Shown: piece after piece, positions 9,523 through 18,395 of the stretch
Layout of the letters: each line of letters starts with the position of its first letter
Numbering within the stretch: the stretch's first letter is position 1
Assembly (NCBI GenBank): GCA_964620045.1
Contig: CAZUJL010000006.1
Coordinates: 1 to 64,000 of the forward strand
DNA from: VFKU01 sp964620045
Lineage (GTDB): Bacteria > Hydrogenedentota > Hydrogenedentia > Hydrogenedentales > GCA-2746185
Direction of reading: 5' to 3'
DNA length: 64,000 nucleotides
Notes under the pieces: model-generated
The model's database searches: none
What the model saw: the letters and a program-made list of their open reading frames with translations, nothing else
Told to the model about the DNA's origin: nothing
Translations under genes and position numbers: made by a program

Positions 9523-11904
9523 ATGCGTCAGCCGCAGTCGCCCGCCACACGCGCCGTCATTCTGGCCGCCGTGGCAGGCGTGTGTCTGTTGGCGATGGCC
9601 GCACAGGCGGCGTCGCCGACGCTGGGCAATATTCTTCCACGCGGCGGACAACGCGGCACCGATGTTGAGCTTCGCTTTCTCGGCACAAACCTTGCCGACT
9701 CGATCGATCTGCTGTGGCACACGCCGGGGATCACGTTTAAGCAAGTCGTCGCCGCGGCGGACAACGAATTTAAATGCACTGTGACGATTGCGCCCGATGC
9801 GCCGCTCGGCCGGCATGCGGTGCGCGTGCGCACGAAGAGCGGTCTCTCGAACGTGTTTATTTTTAGCGTCGGCGCGTTGCCGGAAATTGTCGAGGCCGAG
9901 CCGAACAGCGATGCGGCGACCGCGCAAGCGATCACGATGGGCACCACGATTAACGGTGTCATCCCGCCAGAAGATGTGGACTACTTCGCGGTTGAACTCG
10001 CCGCCGGCCAGAAGATTGCGGCCGAAGTCGAAGCGATTCGGTTGGGTCATGAGTTGTTCGATGCGAAGCTACGCCTCTTCGCGCCGTCCGGCGGGGAAGT
10101 GGTTTCTGAAGACGACACCGCCGCGATGCGTCAGGATCCCGCATTTGTCTACGTCGCGCCGGAAGCCGGCAAATATATGGTCGCGATCAGCGAAGCGGCC
10201 TACGGCGGCAGCAATGGATACGAGTATCGCCTGCACATTGGCCAATTCCCACGTCCCCTCGCGGTGACGCCGATGGGTGGCGCGCCGGGTGCCCCGGCGA
10301 AAGTCACCTGGCTCGGTGATCCTGAACTGACGGCCGGAGAAGTGACGGTTGCCTCAACTCTAAATTACACCGCGACGGTCGTTGCCGCGAGCGACAAGGG
10401 CTTCGCGCCGACGCCGGTGGCATTTCGCGCGTCGGACCTGCCGGACGCGCTCGAGGTCGAGCCGAACAACACGCGCGAAACGGCGACCGCGGGCCAGGGG
10501 CCCGGTGCCTTCGACGGCGTGATTGGCGAGAAAGGGGACGAAGACTGGTTCGCGTTCGACGGTAAGAAGGATCAAGTGTTCGACCTGCGCGTGTGGGCCC
10601 GCGAGATGGGTTCGCCGCTCGACAGTGTGTTAGAAGTGTTCAACGCCGACGGCGGCGGTATCTTCGGCAACGACGACGCGGCGGGTCCTGACAGTGCGGG
10701 CCGCATAACCCTGCCCGCCGATGGCCGCTACACACTGCGCGTGCGCGATCATCTCGGGCACGGTGGAGCGACCTTCGCCTACCGCGTTGAAATGAATCCG
10801 CCGCCGGTGAAGCTGTCGCTGGCGTTGCTGAACAACGAGCCCGGCATGATTGCTGTTGCGCGTGCGAACCACGCCTTCGGTCTGTTCAACGTTACCCGCG
10901 TGAATTTCGACGGGCCGATCGATGTCGAGTTCCGCGATCTGCCGCCGGGCGTCACGGCCGAGTTTGGTCAGATCCCCGCGGGCCAGACGCAGCTCCCCGT
11001 GCTGTTCCACGCGAACGCCGAAGCCGCGCCCGCTGGCGCGCTCGCCGACATGATCGGCCGCTGGAAAAACGGCGAGGCCGTCATCAAAGGCCGCTTCGAT
11101 CACAACATTCGTCTGATCCTCGGCAACAACCAGACCGTATTCGATTTCTATCAGCCCGATCGTGTTGCGCTGGCAGTGACCGAGGACGCGCCCTTCACGC
11201 TCGAAATTCCGCAGCCGAAGGTGCCGATGCCGGTGAACGGCTCGCGTTATTTGCGCGTCGTCGCCACGCGCAAGGACGGGTTCACCGCGCCGATTCAGAT
11301 TGGCGCGCCGTGGTTGCCGACCGGCTGTGGCGTGCCGGGCGCGACGATTGCCGAAGGCCAGAATGAAACGCAGATTCGCCTCGAAGTGCGCGGCGATGCG
11401 CCGCGCGGCGAGTTCCCGCTGCTCGTGGTTGGTGAAGCCGCCGGATACAAGGTCGCAACGCCGTTCGCGAAAATTACCGTCGAAGAGCCCTGGCTCGCGA
11501 CTGAAGTGGTCGAGACACAGGGCGAACTTGGCGCGTCGGTTTCGTGGCCGGTGAAGGTCACTGTGGCGAAACCCTTTGAGGGACAGTTCAGCATGGAAAT
11601 GCTCGGCATGCCCAAGGGCATTACCGCCGAGGCGCAGCCGCTGACCGCCGCGACGACTGAGCTGACGTTCCCCGTTGTAATTGCGGCCGACGCGCCCGAA
11701 GGCAAGCACGGTCCATTTGTTTACCAGACGAAGATCACCATTGAGGGCGAAGAAACCATCTGCGCGATGGGTGGCGCCCAACTGAAATTGTTTAAGCCGT
11801 TGCCGCCTGAGCTGCAAGCGGCCGCGCCGCCACCGCCTCCGCCGCCGGCGGCAGGACAAGAGGCCGCGCCCGCGCGCAAGACACGCTTCCCGGCCACGAA
11901 TTGA
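9523..11904 (+). CDS. secreted protein with IPT/TIG-like and PPC domains
   Basis: A 793-residue exported protein with a signal peptide (hydrophobic core AVILAAVAGVCLLAMAA, cleavage likely after AQA). An IPT/TIG-like domain follows (about 25-115), then two bacterial pre-peptidase C-terminal (PPC) domains, recognisable by EAEPNSDAATAQ and EVEPNNTRETA openings with VDYFAVEL and EDWFAFDG strands. Further beta-rich domains follow, and the end is proline-rich (AAPPPPPPPAA). There is no catalytic domain, suggesting an adhesive or scaffold role in the complex encoded by this operon. ATG 9523 with AAAGG upstream is preferred to the in-frame TTG at 9502. The stop overlaps the next open frame. Confidence 0.85.
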   Translation: MRQPQSPATRAVILAAVAGVCLLAMAAQAASPTLGNILPRGGQRGTDVELRFLGTNLADSIDLLWHTPGITFKQVVAAADNEFKCTVTIAPDAPLGRHAVRVRTKSGLSNVFIFSVGALPEIVEAEPNSDAATAQAITMGTTINGVIPPEDVDYFAVELAAGQKIAAEVEAIRLGHELFDAKLRLFAPSGGEVVSEDDTAAMRQDPAFVYVAPEAGKYMVAISEAAYGGSNGYEYRLHIGQFPRPLAVTPMGGAPGAPAKVTWLGDPELTAGEVTVASTLNYTATVVAASDKGFAPTPVAFRASDLPDALEVEPNNTRETATAGQGPGAFDGVIGEKGDEDWFAFDGKKDQVFDLRVWAREMGSPLDSVLEVFNADGGGIFGNDDAAGPDSAGRITLPADGRYTLRVRDHLGHGGATFAYRVEMNPPPVKLSLALLNNEPGMIAVARANHAFGLFNVTRVNFDGPIDVEFRDLPPGVTAEFGQIPAGQTQLPVLFHANAEAAPAGALADMIGRWKNGEAVIKGRFDHNIRLILGNNQTVFDFYQPDRVALAVTEDAPFTLEIPQPKVPMPVNGSRYLRVVATRKDGFTAPIQIGAPWLPTGCGVPGATIAEGQNETQIRLEVRGDAPRGEFPLLVVGEAAGYKVATPFAKITVEEPWLATEVVETQGELGASVSWPVKVTVAKPFEGQFSMEMLGMPKGITAEAQPLTAATTELTFPVVIAADAPEGKHGPFVYQTKITIEGEETICAMGGAQLKLFKPLPPELQAAAPPPPPPPAAGQEAAPARKTRFPATN

Positions 11905-11921
11905 TGGAGACGACACGAGAC

Positions 11922-14351
11922 ATGAAACGCTGCATATCGCTCGCCGCCATCCTGATCGCCGCGCTCGCGCTGCTTCCTTCGGGGATCGCGCACGCGGTTG
12001 GTTTTGCCGTGTATCCGCCACGCATCGCGCTCGAGTCCGCACGCGATCCGCAGCGCGCGGCGGCCGTGTTCACGCAAGACGATGGCGTGAGCCTCGACGT
12101 GACGGCGCAGGCGACGGTGGCCATTGAACCGGCGACGCTGGCGAAGTGGGAGGGTGGCAAGTTCGTGCCTTTGGCGGATGGCGATGGCCAGATCACGATG
12201 ACCTACAACGGCATGACGGTGACGATGCCGCTACACGTCGCGAACTCTGCCGTGAATCCGCCGATGAGTTTTTTCAACGACCTCGAACCGGCGCTCATGA
12301 AGGCCGGCTGCAACACCGGCGCGTGCCACGGTAGCGCGCGCGGTAAGAATGGTTTTCACCTGACGCTGTTCGGCTATGACCCCGGGCATGACTTCAACGC
12401 GCTCACGCGCGAACAGTTCAGCCGCCGCATCAATGTCGCGATTCCGGACGAGAGCCTGATGCTGCTCAAGCCGACCGGCGCCGTGGACCACGAAGGCGGC
12501 AAGCTGTTTGAGGCGGACAGCATGCTGTACGCGCAGATTAAGCGCTGGATCGCCGAAGGCGCGCAGATCGATCCGGGCATTCCGCAGCCAGCGCTGACAG
12601 GCATCGAAATTCTGCCGAACGAAGCCGTGCTCGAGGGAGAAGGCGCGCTGCAGCAGTTCGTCGTGCGCGCGTCCTACGCTGATGGCACCGATCGCGACGT
12701 GACCGATCTTGCGATTCTCAGCAGCGTCGACGACAGCATCGTGCACCTGGATAGCACGGGACTCGCGAAGGCAGGCCGCCGCGGCGAGGCCTACTTGATG
12801 GCGCGCTACGGTACCTTTGCCGTTGTCTCGCAGGTTATCTGCATTCCGAAAGGCGAGCCGAACCGCGAGCCGCCGCTTCCGCCGTCGAACTTCGTCGACG
12901 AGATGATCTACGCCAAGCACAAGAAGCTGCGCATTACGGCCGCGGCTCCGGCCGACGACGAAGTCTTCGTGCGTCGCGTGTATCTCGACGTGCTCGGTGT
13001 GCTGCCGACGGTCGAAGAGACCGAGTCCTTCCTCGCGGATGCCGCGCCGGACAAACGCACCGCGCTGGTCGACAAACTGCTCACGCGGCCCGAGTTCGCC
13101 GACCTATGGGCGATGAAGTGGGCCGAAATTCTGCGCGTGAAATCGTCGATCACGCTCGATCGCAAGGCCATGCACCGGTACAACGACTGGCTCCGCGCGT
13201 CGATCCGCGAGAACAAGCCGATGAACGAGCTCGCGGCGCAGTTGCTCACCGCGACCGGCGGTAACTTCACCGAGCCGGCGTCGAACTTCTACGTCGTTGA
13301 AAACGAACCGACCATGATGGCCGAGAACGTCGCGCAGGTCTTCATGGGCATCCAGATCAAATGCGCGCAGTGCCACAACCATCCGTTCGAACGCTGGACG
13401 ATGGACGACTATTACTCCTTCGCCGCGTTCTTCGCGCAGATCGGCAAGAAAACCTCGAGCGATCCGCGCGAGATCGTCGTGTACAACAGCGGCGGCGGCG
13501 ATGTGAAGAATCTCCGCGACGGCAAGGTGATGGCGCCGAAATTCCTCGGTGGCGTCACGCCGGATCTCGCCGGCCGCGACCGCCGCGCAGTGCTCGCCGA
13601 ATGGCTGACCTCGGGCGAGAACCCGTGGTTCGCGAAGAACGTTGCCAATCGCGTGTGGCAGCATTTCTTCGGTCAAGGCATTATCGATCCGGTCGATGAT
13701 GTGCGCGTGAGCAATCCGCCGAGCAACCCGCAGTTGCTGGACGAACTCGGCAAGCGCCTCGTGAGTTACAACTACGACCTGCGCAAATTGATTCGCGACA
13801 TCTGCACCTCGAACACCTACCAGATGTCCACGCGCGCGCCCGCGGAATCCGCGACCGATACCCGCAATTTCGCGTACGCGAAAGTTCGCCGCCTGCCGTC
13901 GGAAATGTTGCTGGACGCGATCTCGCAAGTGACCGGCGGCCAGGTGAAGTTTGCGTCGCTGCCGCTTGGTGCGCGTGCCGCGCAAGTGGCCGATGGTCCG
14001 AGCGGAAACTACTTCCTCGAAGTGTTCGGCCGGCCCGCGCGCGACACGGCGTGTTCGTGTGAGCGCCGCGATAATCCGACGCTTGCGCAGGCGCTGCACT
14101 TGATCAACGGCGACACCATGACGCGCGCGATCCAGACGCCGTCGGGCCGCATGGACAAGGCCATCACGGCCGAGGCGCCGGTCGAGCAAGCGGTGGAAGA
14201 TTTGTACACGGCCGCGCTGTCGCGTTCGCCGTTGCCTGAGGAAATGACGCAGCTCACCACGTATGTGAACAACGCGCCCGACCGGCGCGCCGCGCTCGAG
14301 GACGTATACTGGAGCGTGCTCAATTCCAAGGAATTCGTGTTTAATCACTGA
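11922..14351 (+). CDS. DUF1549/DUF1553 planctomycete-type cytochrome-like secreted protein
   Basis: An 809-residue exported protein. Signal peptide residues 1-25 (core CISLAAILIAALALLPSG). Then a region with a CNTGACH motif, the spaced Cys-Cys-His pattern of this family. A bacterial Ig-like (BIG2) domain follows, starting near LPNEAVLEGEG. DUF1549 begins at NFVDEMIYAKH and carries CAQCHNHPFERW, a CxxCH haem-type motif. DUF1553 begins near RAVLAEWLTSGENPWFAKN and runs to the end. The family is abundant in planctomycetes and is thought to bind haem, but its substrate is unknown. Met 11922 begins the signal peptide; ATG 11904 overlaps the previous TGA and is an alternative start. Confidence 0.88.
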   Translation: MKRCISLAAILIAALALLPSGIAHAVGFAVYPPRIALESARDPQRAAAVFTQDDGVSLDVTAQATVAIEPATLAKWEGGKFVPLADGDGQITMTYNGMTVTMPLHVANSAVNPPMSFFNDLEPALMKAGCNTGACHGSARGKNGFHLTLFGYDPGHDFNALTREQFSRRINVAIPDESLMLLKPTGAVDHEGGKLFEADSMLYAQIKRWIAEGAQIDPGIPQPALTGIEILPNEAVLEGEGALQQFVVRASYADGTDRDVTDLAILSSVDDSIVHLDSTGLAKAGRRGEAYLMARYGTFAVVSQVICIPKGEPNREPPLPPSNFVDEMIYAKHKKLRITAAAPADDEVFVRRVYLDVLGVLPTVEETESFLADAAPDKRTALVDKLLTRPEFADLWAMKWAEILRVKSSITLDRKAMHRYNDWLRASIRENKPMNELAAQLLTATGGNFTEPASNFYVVENEPTMMAENVAQVFMGIQIKCAQCHNHPFERWTMDDYYSFAAFFAQIGKKTSSDPREIVVYNSGGGDVKNLRDGKVMAPKFLGGVTPDLAGRDRRAVLAEWLTSGENPWFAKNVANRVWQHFFGQGIIDPVDDVRVSNPPSNPQLLDELGKRLVSYNYDLRKLIRDICTSNTYQMSTRAPAESATDTRNFAYAKVRRLPSEMLLDAISQVTGGQVKFASLPLGARAAQVADGPSGNYFLEVFGRPARDTACSCERRDNPTLAQALHLINGDTMTRAIQTPSGRMDKAITAEAPVEQAVEDLYTAALSRSPLPEEMTQLTTYVNNAPDRRAALEDVYWSVLNSKEFVFNH

Positions 14352-14369
14352 TTGAAAGGATAGAGATCA

Positions 14370-14849
14370 ATGAAAAAGATGCTCATCGCCGCCGCGCTTC
14401 TGGCGGCTCCGCTTGCGTGGACGCAGGACGCGCCTCCGCCGCCCGATGTGAATGCCGTGATTGAACAGATGGCGGCCGTAGGGCCCGATGCGCTGCTCGC
14501 GCGCGTGAAGGAACTGAAAGCCGCCGAGGGCGACCTCGTGAAACAGGCGACCGACCTACGCACGCAGGCCGATCAGAAAGATGCCGAAGCGAATGCGTTG
14601 CGTGCGCGCATTGCGGCGGTCGAAAAATTTACGACCGATCTCGCCGCGATGAGCGCGCCGCCGGCTCCCGCTGCTCCGGCGCCTGCGGAAGCCGCACCTG
14701 CGCCAGCGCCCGCTCCGGCGGAAGCGGCTGCGGCCCCGGCTCCGGCTCCGGCCGAGATGGCCGCGGCAGCGCCGGCACCCGCCGAAGCTGCACCCGCCCC
14801 GGCACCTGCTCCGGCGGAAGCGGCTCCCGCAACACCTGCGAATCCGTAA
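14370..14849 (+). CDS. secreted coiled-coil protein with Ala/Pro/Glu repeat tail
   Basis: A 159-residue protein: signal peptide (MKKMLIAAALLAAPLAWTQ), an alpha-helical coiled-coil segment at about residues 27-92 (heptad-like Leu/Ala, many Lys/Glu), then a low-complexity tail of Ala-Pro-Glu repeats to the end. GAAAGGATAGAG gives the ribosome site. The helical part matches the N-terminal part of the next protein in order and spacing (an Asp-Ala/Val-Val-x-Glu/Gln start, then Lys-Ala and Leu-Arg-Thr-Gln segments), so the two appear to share a module. A structural spacer or stalk role is the simplest inference. Confidence 0.65.
   Translation: MKKMLIAAALLAAPLAWTQDAPPPPDVNAVIEQMAAVGPDALLARVKELKAAEGDLVKQATDLRTQADQKDAEANALRARIAAVEKFTTDLAAMSAPPAPAAPAPAEAAPAPAPAPAEAAAAPAPAPAEMAAAAPAPAEAAPAPAPAPAEAAPATPANP
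14661..14845 (+). repeat. in-gene Ala-Pro-Glu low-complexity repeat
   Basis: GC-rich imperfect repeat of codons for Pro-Ala-Glu-Ala-Ala and (Ala-Pro)n, with at least five PAE-containing units. The coding repeat explains the long open frame on the opposite strand at 14573-14854. Such tracts change length easily by slippage. Confidence 0.7.
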
Positions 14850-14869
14850 ATCATTGAGGATGCTGTTCA

Positions 14870-16642
14870 GTGTTTGATCGAAGCCATAACGCAGCGCGCA
14901 CCGGACTCGGCCGGAAATTGTTCTCGGTCTTGTCGGTGATGGCCGTTTTGTCGTGCGCTTCGTTTGCGCGCGCCGAGGGCGAGGCCGCTGCGCCGACGCC
15001 CGATGCCGTCTTCGATCAATTGCTGAAATCCGATCCGGCCGCGATACGCGCTACGCTCGATGCGATGAAGGCAAAGGCCGACGCGCTCACCGCGGAATCC
15101 GCCGCGTTGCGTACGCAGCAGACCGAAGCCGAAGCGAAAATCGAGGCCTTGCGCAAGACACTCGGTCCGATCGAAGCCTTGTTGCCGAAACCGGAAGCCG
15201 CGCCGGCCTCCATGGCGGCCGCGGCGCCGGGCACGGAAGCCACGCCGGCGATGGCGACCGAGGGTCCGAAGGTTACCTTCACGAACGACATCTTCCCGAT
15301 TTTTGAACAGAAGTGCCTGAGCTGCCACGAAGAAGGCAAGCGCCGCGGCGGCCTCTCGCTGGCGACCTTCAACCATGCGATGGAAGGCGGCAGTTCTGGC
15401 CAGGTGATTTCGCCGGGCGATCCGGATGGCAGCCGCCTGGTGAAACTGATCCAACTCGACATGGAACCGATCATGCCGCCGAAGGGCGAACCGCTCGACG
15501 ACGCCACGATCGATCTCATCCGCGCGTGGATCGCCGCTGGCGCGCCGCGCGACCCGGGCAGCAAGGTGATGCTCGCGAAGGCAACCACGCCGAAGGCGCC
15601 GCAGGAAATTTTCGTGGCCGCGAGTCTCGATGGTCCGCCCCCGATGCCGGAGGTCGCGCTCGCCGCAGCCACCGCGCCTCATCCGCGCCCGACGGTCGCA
15701 CGCGCGCTCGCCGCGAGTCCGACGGCGCCGCTCGTGGCGGTGGCCGGCGACCGCCAGGCGCTGATTTATAACCTCGATACGTTCGCGCTGATGGGCGCGC
15801 TGCCCTTCCCGGAAGGCGATATCTTCTCGATGACGTTCAGCTTCAACGGCCAGTTGTTGCTCGCGGCCGGCGGACAAGAAGGCGCCGCCGCCAGTGCCGT
15901 GGTGTGGGATATCCGCAAGGGCGAGCGCGTCGGCACTTATGGCCGCGGCTACGACACGATTCTCGCGGGCGACATCAGCCCCGATCACCGCATGATTGCG
16001 CTCGGCGGTCCCGACCGCAAAGCGCGCGTGTACTCCACGGCGGATGGTTCGCTGCTCTACGAATGCGGCCAGCACACGGATTGGGTGATGAGCGTGAAGT
16101 TCTCACCCGACGGCGAACTGCTTGCGACGGGCGACCGCGGCGGCAATCTGTTCTTGTGGCAGGCGGCGAACGGCCGCCCGGTGGAGGCGCTGCGCGGACA
16201 CACGGGCTCGGTGAACGAACTCGCGTTCACGCTCGATTCGACCATCCTCGCGTCGGCGGGCGGTGAAGGCAAGGTGTTCCTGTGGGACACGTGGGGCTAT
16301 CGCGCGATTCGGAATTTCGACGCGCATGCGGGCGCCGTGTTCTCCGTCGATATCAGCAAGACGAACGAACTGCTCACCAGCGGCACGGACGGCCTCACCA
16401 AGCGCTTCAGCATGGAAGGCAAGGAAATCGCCAAGTTTGAGTCCGTCGGCGACTGGGCGTATCAGACGGCCTTCGGCAAAGGCGGCGCTGTCGCCGTGAC
16501 GGGCGCATGGACCGGCAATGTCGCGGTGTGGAACCTCGCCGACGCCGCGCGCCTCGCCACGCTCACGACGAATCCCGCACCCGCCGCGCCGGTACAGGTT
16601 GCTGCCGCGACGGCCGCTGCCGACGCCGCCGGCGCGCCCTGA
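14870..16642 (+). CDS. secreted cytochrome c (PSCyt1-type)-WD40 fusion protein
   Basis: A 590-residue protein starting at GTG 14870 (GAGGA upstream). Signal peptide to about residue 36 (LFSVLSVMAVLSCASFARA), a coiled-coil segment at about 44-105, an Ala/Pro linker, then a planctomycete-type cytochrome domain with CLSCH at 149-153 and GGSSGQVISPGDPDGSRLV. From about residue 225 come WD40 repeats forming a beta propeller (for example LATGDRGGNLFLWQAANGRP). The CxxCH motif implies covalent haem c. The fusion suggests an exported electron-transfer or sensing unit presented on a propeller. Last gene of the operon starting at 8179. Confidence 0.85.
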   Translation: MFDRSHNAARTGLGRKLFSVLSVMAVLSCASFARAEGEAAAPTPDAVFDQLLKSDPAAIRATLDAMKAKADALTAESAALRTQQTEAEAKIEALRKTLGPIEALLPKPEAAPASMAAAAPGTEATPAMATEGPKVTFTNDIFPIFEQKCLSCHEEGKRRGGLSLATFNHAMEGGSSGQVISPGDPDGSRLVKLIQLDMEPIMPPKGEPLDDATIDLIRAWIAAGAPRDPGSKVMLAKATTPKAPQEIFVAASLDGPPPMPEVALAAATAPHPRPTVARALAASPTAPLVAVAGDRQALIYNLDTFALMGALPFPEGDIFSMTFSFNGQLLLAAGGQEGAAASAVVWDIRKGERVGTYGRGYDTILAGDISPDHRMIALGGPDRKARVYSTADGSLLYECGQHTDWVMSVKFSPDGELLATGDRGGNLFLWQAANGRPVEALRGHTGSVNELAFTLDSTILASAGGEGKVFLWDTWGYRAIRNFDAHAGAVFSVDISKTNELLTSGTDGLTKRFSMEGKEIAKFESVGDWAYQTAFGKGGAVAVTGAWTGNVAVWNLADAARLATLTTNPAPAAPVQVAAATAAADAAGAP

Positions 16643-16705
16643 CCATTTCCGCAATTCCGTTTCCGTCTGAGCGTCATCAGCTTTCTTTTCCTCGCTGCGT
16701 CACGG

Positions 16706-16711
16706 TACTCT
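16706..16711 (+). promoter_or_regulatory. -10-like box (TACTCT) before a possibly leaderless gene
   Basis: TACTCT ends exactly seven bases before ATG 16719, the same geometry as at 6821-6826 and 58473-58478. A weak TTTCTT lies 18 bases upstream. No ribosome site is visible before the ATG. Confidence 0.4.
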
Positions 16712-16718
16712 GCCGCCC

Positions 16719-17588
16719 ATGCTCACACGAATTGATCGCATTCAGATTGCTACGCCCAATACGGGTCACACGACTGCCGGCTGGGTGAAACTGCTCGGGG
16801 CACAACACGATCGCACGGAACGCTCCAAGGTTCTCGCCGCCCGGCGCAGCGTGTATCGGCTTGGGTCCTCCGAGGTCGAGTTTCTGGAGCCGGACGGCGC
16901 TGGACCGGTCGCGAAGGCGCTCGAGCGCCGCGGCCGCGCGCATTTGTATGCGGCGGGCGTGGCCACGCCGGATCTGCCACGCGTCATCGCGCGTCTGCGT
17001 GCGCACCACCTTATGCCGGAGATCGAAGCAGGGCAGGCGCACGTGAACCTTGCAACCGTCATCGGCGCGTATGCGCCGATCGTGCTGAGCGAGGAGCAGG
17101 ATCGGCCACGCGCCGGTCGTATCGATTTTTTGTACGAAGTTACGTTGCTCGCGCGCAACACCGAAGAGATTGCCGCCAAATTCGCCGCGCTATTCGCCCT
17201 CGATCATGGCCAGTTTAAACCGATCAGCTCGGAAAAGTTTGGGTACAGCGGTACGCTCACGCTCTTTTCCGACGATGATCTTCATCGATTCGAAGTAATT
17301 TGTCCGAATTCGACCGCGACCCCGATGAACCGCTATTTTGAGAAGAACGGCGATTCGTATTACATGGCGTTTGCGGAATCCGACCAGATGGTCGCCATCG
17401 AGCAGGCGGCAACCATGGCCAGCGCGGGGATTACGGTCGATCGACCCGTGCGGCGCGAAGGCGGCAAGTCCGCGGATCAATTGTGGGTGCACGCCTCCGC
17501 TCTCGGTGGCGTGATGCTGGGTGTATCGAGGCCAACGATGGCGTGGACGTGGTCCGGCCATCCCGAGCGCGTGAAAGGACTCGCATGA
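16719..17588 (+). CDS. VOC (glyoxalase/dioxygenase-fold) family protein
   Basis: A 289-residue protein with two vicinal-oxygen-chelate modules. The first begins RIDRIQIATPNTGHT and has SVYRLGSSEVEFLEPDG; the second begins around residue 125 (IDFLYEVTLLARNTEEIAAKF). Such modules bind a divalent metal in glyoxalases, epimerases and extradiol dioxygenases, but the exact ligands cannot be assigned here. Its stop overlaps the start of the enoyl-CoA hydratase (ATGA), so the two are co-translated and may act on the same CoA or aromatic intermediate. Confidence 0.75.
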   Translation: MLTRIDRIQIATPNTGHTTAGWVKLLGAQHDRTERSKVLAARRSVYRLGSSEVEFLEPDGAGPVAKALERRGRAHLYAAGVATPDLPRVIARLRAHHLMPEIEAGQAHVNLATVIGAYAPIVLSEEQDRPRAGRIDFLYEVTLLARNTEEIAAKFAALFALDHGQFKPISSEKFGYSGTLTLFSDDDLHRFEVICPNSTATPMNRYFEKNGDSYYMAFAESDQMVAIEQAATMASAGITVDRPVRREGGKSADQLWVHASALGGVMLGVSRPTMAWTWSGHPERVKGLA

Positions 17589-18379
17589 GCATGGACGACG
17601 CGGTGATGGTGGAGGATCGGAGCCGGGTGCGCGTGTTGACGCTGAACCGGCCGAAGCAACTCAACGCGTTCAACGACGCGCAGTACGATGCGCTTGCGCG
17701 CGCACTGCGCGAAGCCGCCGAGCACCCGCGCGTGACAGTGGTCGTGATTACCGGCAACGGCCGCGCCTTCTCCGCCGGGCAGGACCTCGCCGAGCTCGCG
17801 CAACCGCCACAATACACCGACGGCCAGCGCCACGGTTTTCAGCCGTTCATGGACGCGCTGCAGAACTTTCCGAAACCGCTGATCGCCGCCGTGAACGGCA
17901 TGGGAATTGGCATCGGCATCACGATGTTGCTGCACTGCGACCTTGTGCTGATGGCGCAGAGCGCCCGACTGCGTGCGCCCTTCGTCGGTCTGGGCATCGG
18001 CACCGAGGCCGGCAGCTCTTATCTGTTTCCCGCGCGCATTGGCTGGGCCAACACCGCCCACCTTATTTTTGCCGGCGACTGGATCAGTGCAGACGATGCT
18101 CTGCGTCTGGGTATCGCGTGGAAAGTGGTACCCGACGATCAACTCGCGGCTGAGACTACGGCGCTCGCCGATAAAATCGCCGCGCAACCCATCACGTCCC
18201 TGGTCGCGAATAAGAAGCTGTTGCTTGGCGCGCAAATGGACGCTGTCCGCCGCGCACGCGACCTCGAAAACCAGATCATCGGCGGACTGGCCGGCGGCCC
18301 GGCGAACAAGGAGGCGGTTGCCGCCTTCCTGGAAAAACGCGCGCCGGATTTCTCGCACATCGTGTACGACGGTCGCTGA
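17585..18379 (+). CDS. enoyl-CoA hydratase/isomerase (crotonase) family protein
   Basis: A 264-residue crotonase. LTLNRPKQLNAFN opens the fold, RAFSAGQDLAEL contains the first oxyanion-hole region, and AAVNGMGIGIGITMLLHCDL the second. Near residues 134-141 it reads GLGIGTEAGSS, where many crotonases carry catalytic Glu residues (GLxPxxGG); a Glu is retained. The PaaG/isomerase subgroup is plausible, but the substrate is unknown. ATG 17585 overlaps the preceding stop; the frame open to 17483 is not used. The cyclase gene converges 16 bases downstream. Confidence 0.85.
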   Translation: MSMDDAVMVEDRSRVRVLTLNRPKQLNAFNDAQYDALARALREAAEHPRVTVVVITGNGRAFSAGQDLAELAQPPQYTDGQRHGFQPFMDALQNFPKPLIAAVNGMGIGIGITMLLHCDLVLMAQSARLRAPFVGLGIGTEAGSSYLFPARIGWANTAHLIFAGDWISADDALRLGIAWKVVPDDQLAAETTALADKIAAQPITSLVANKKLLLGAQMDAVRRARDLENQIIGGLAGGPANKEAVAAFLEKRAPDFSHIVYDGR

Positions 18380-18395
18380 GTCGGTTTCGGCAGAG

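Noticed and set aside
14573..14854. Ala-Gly-rich open frame opposite the 14370 gene
   Set aside because: Mirror of the Ala-Pro-Glu coding repeat, not a real protein.
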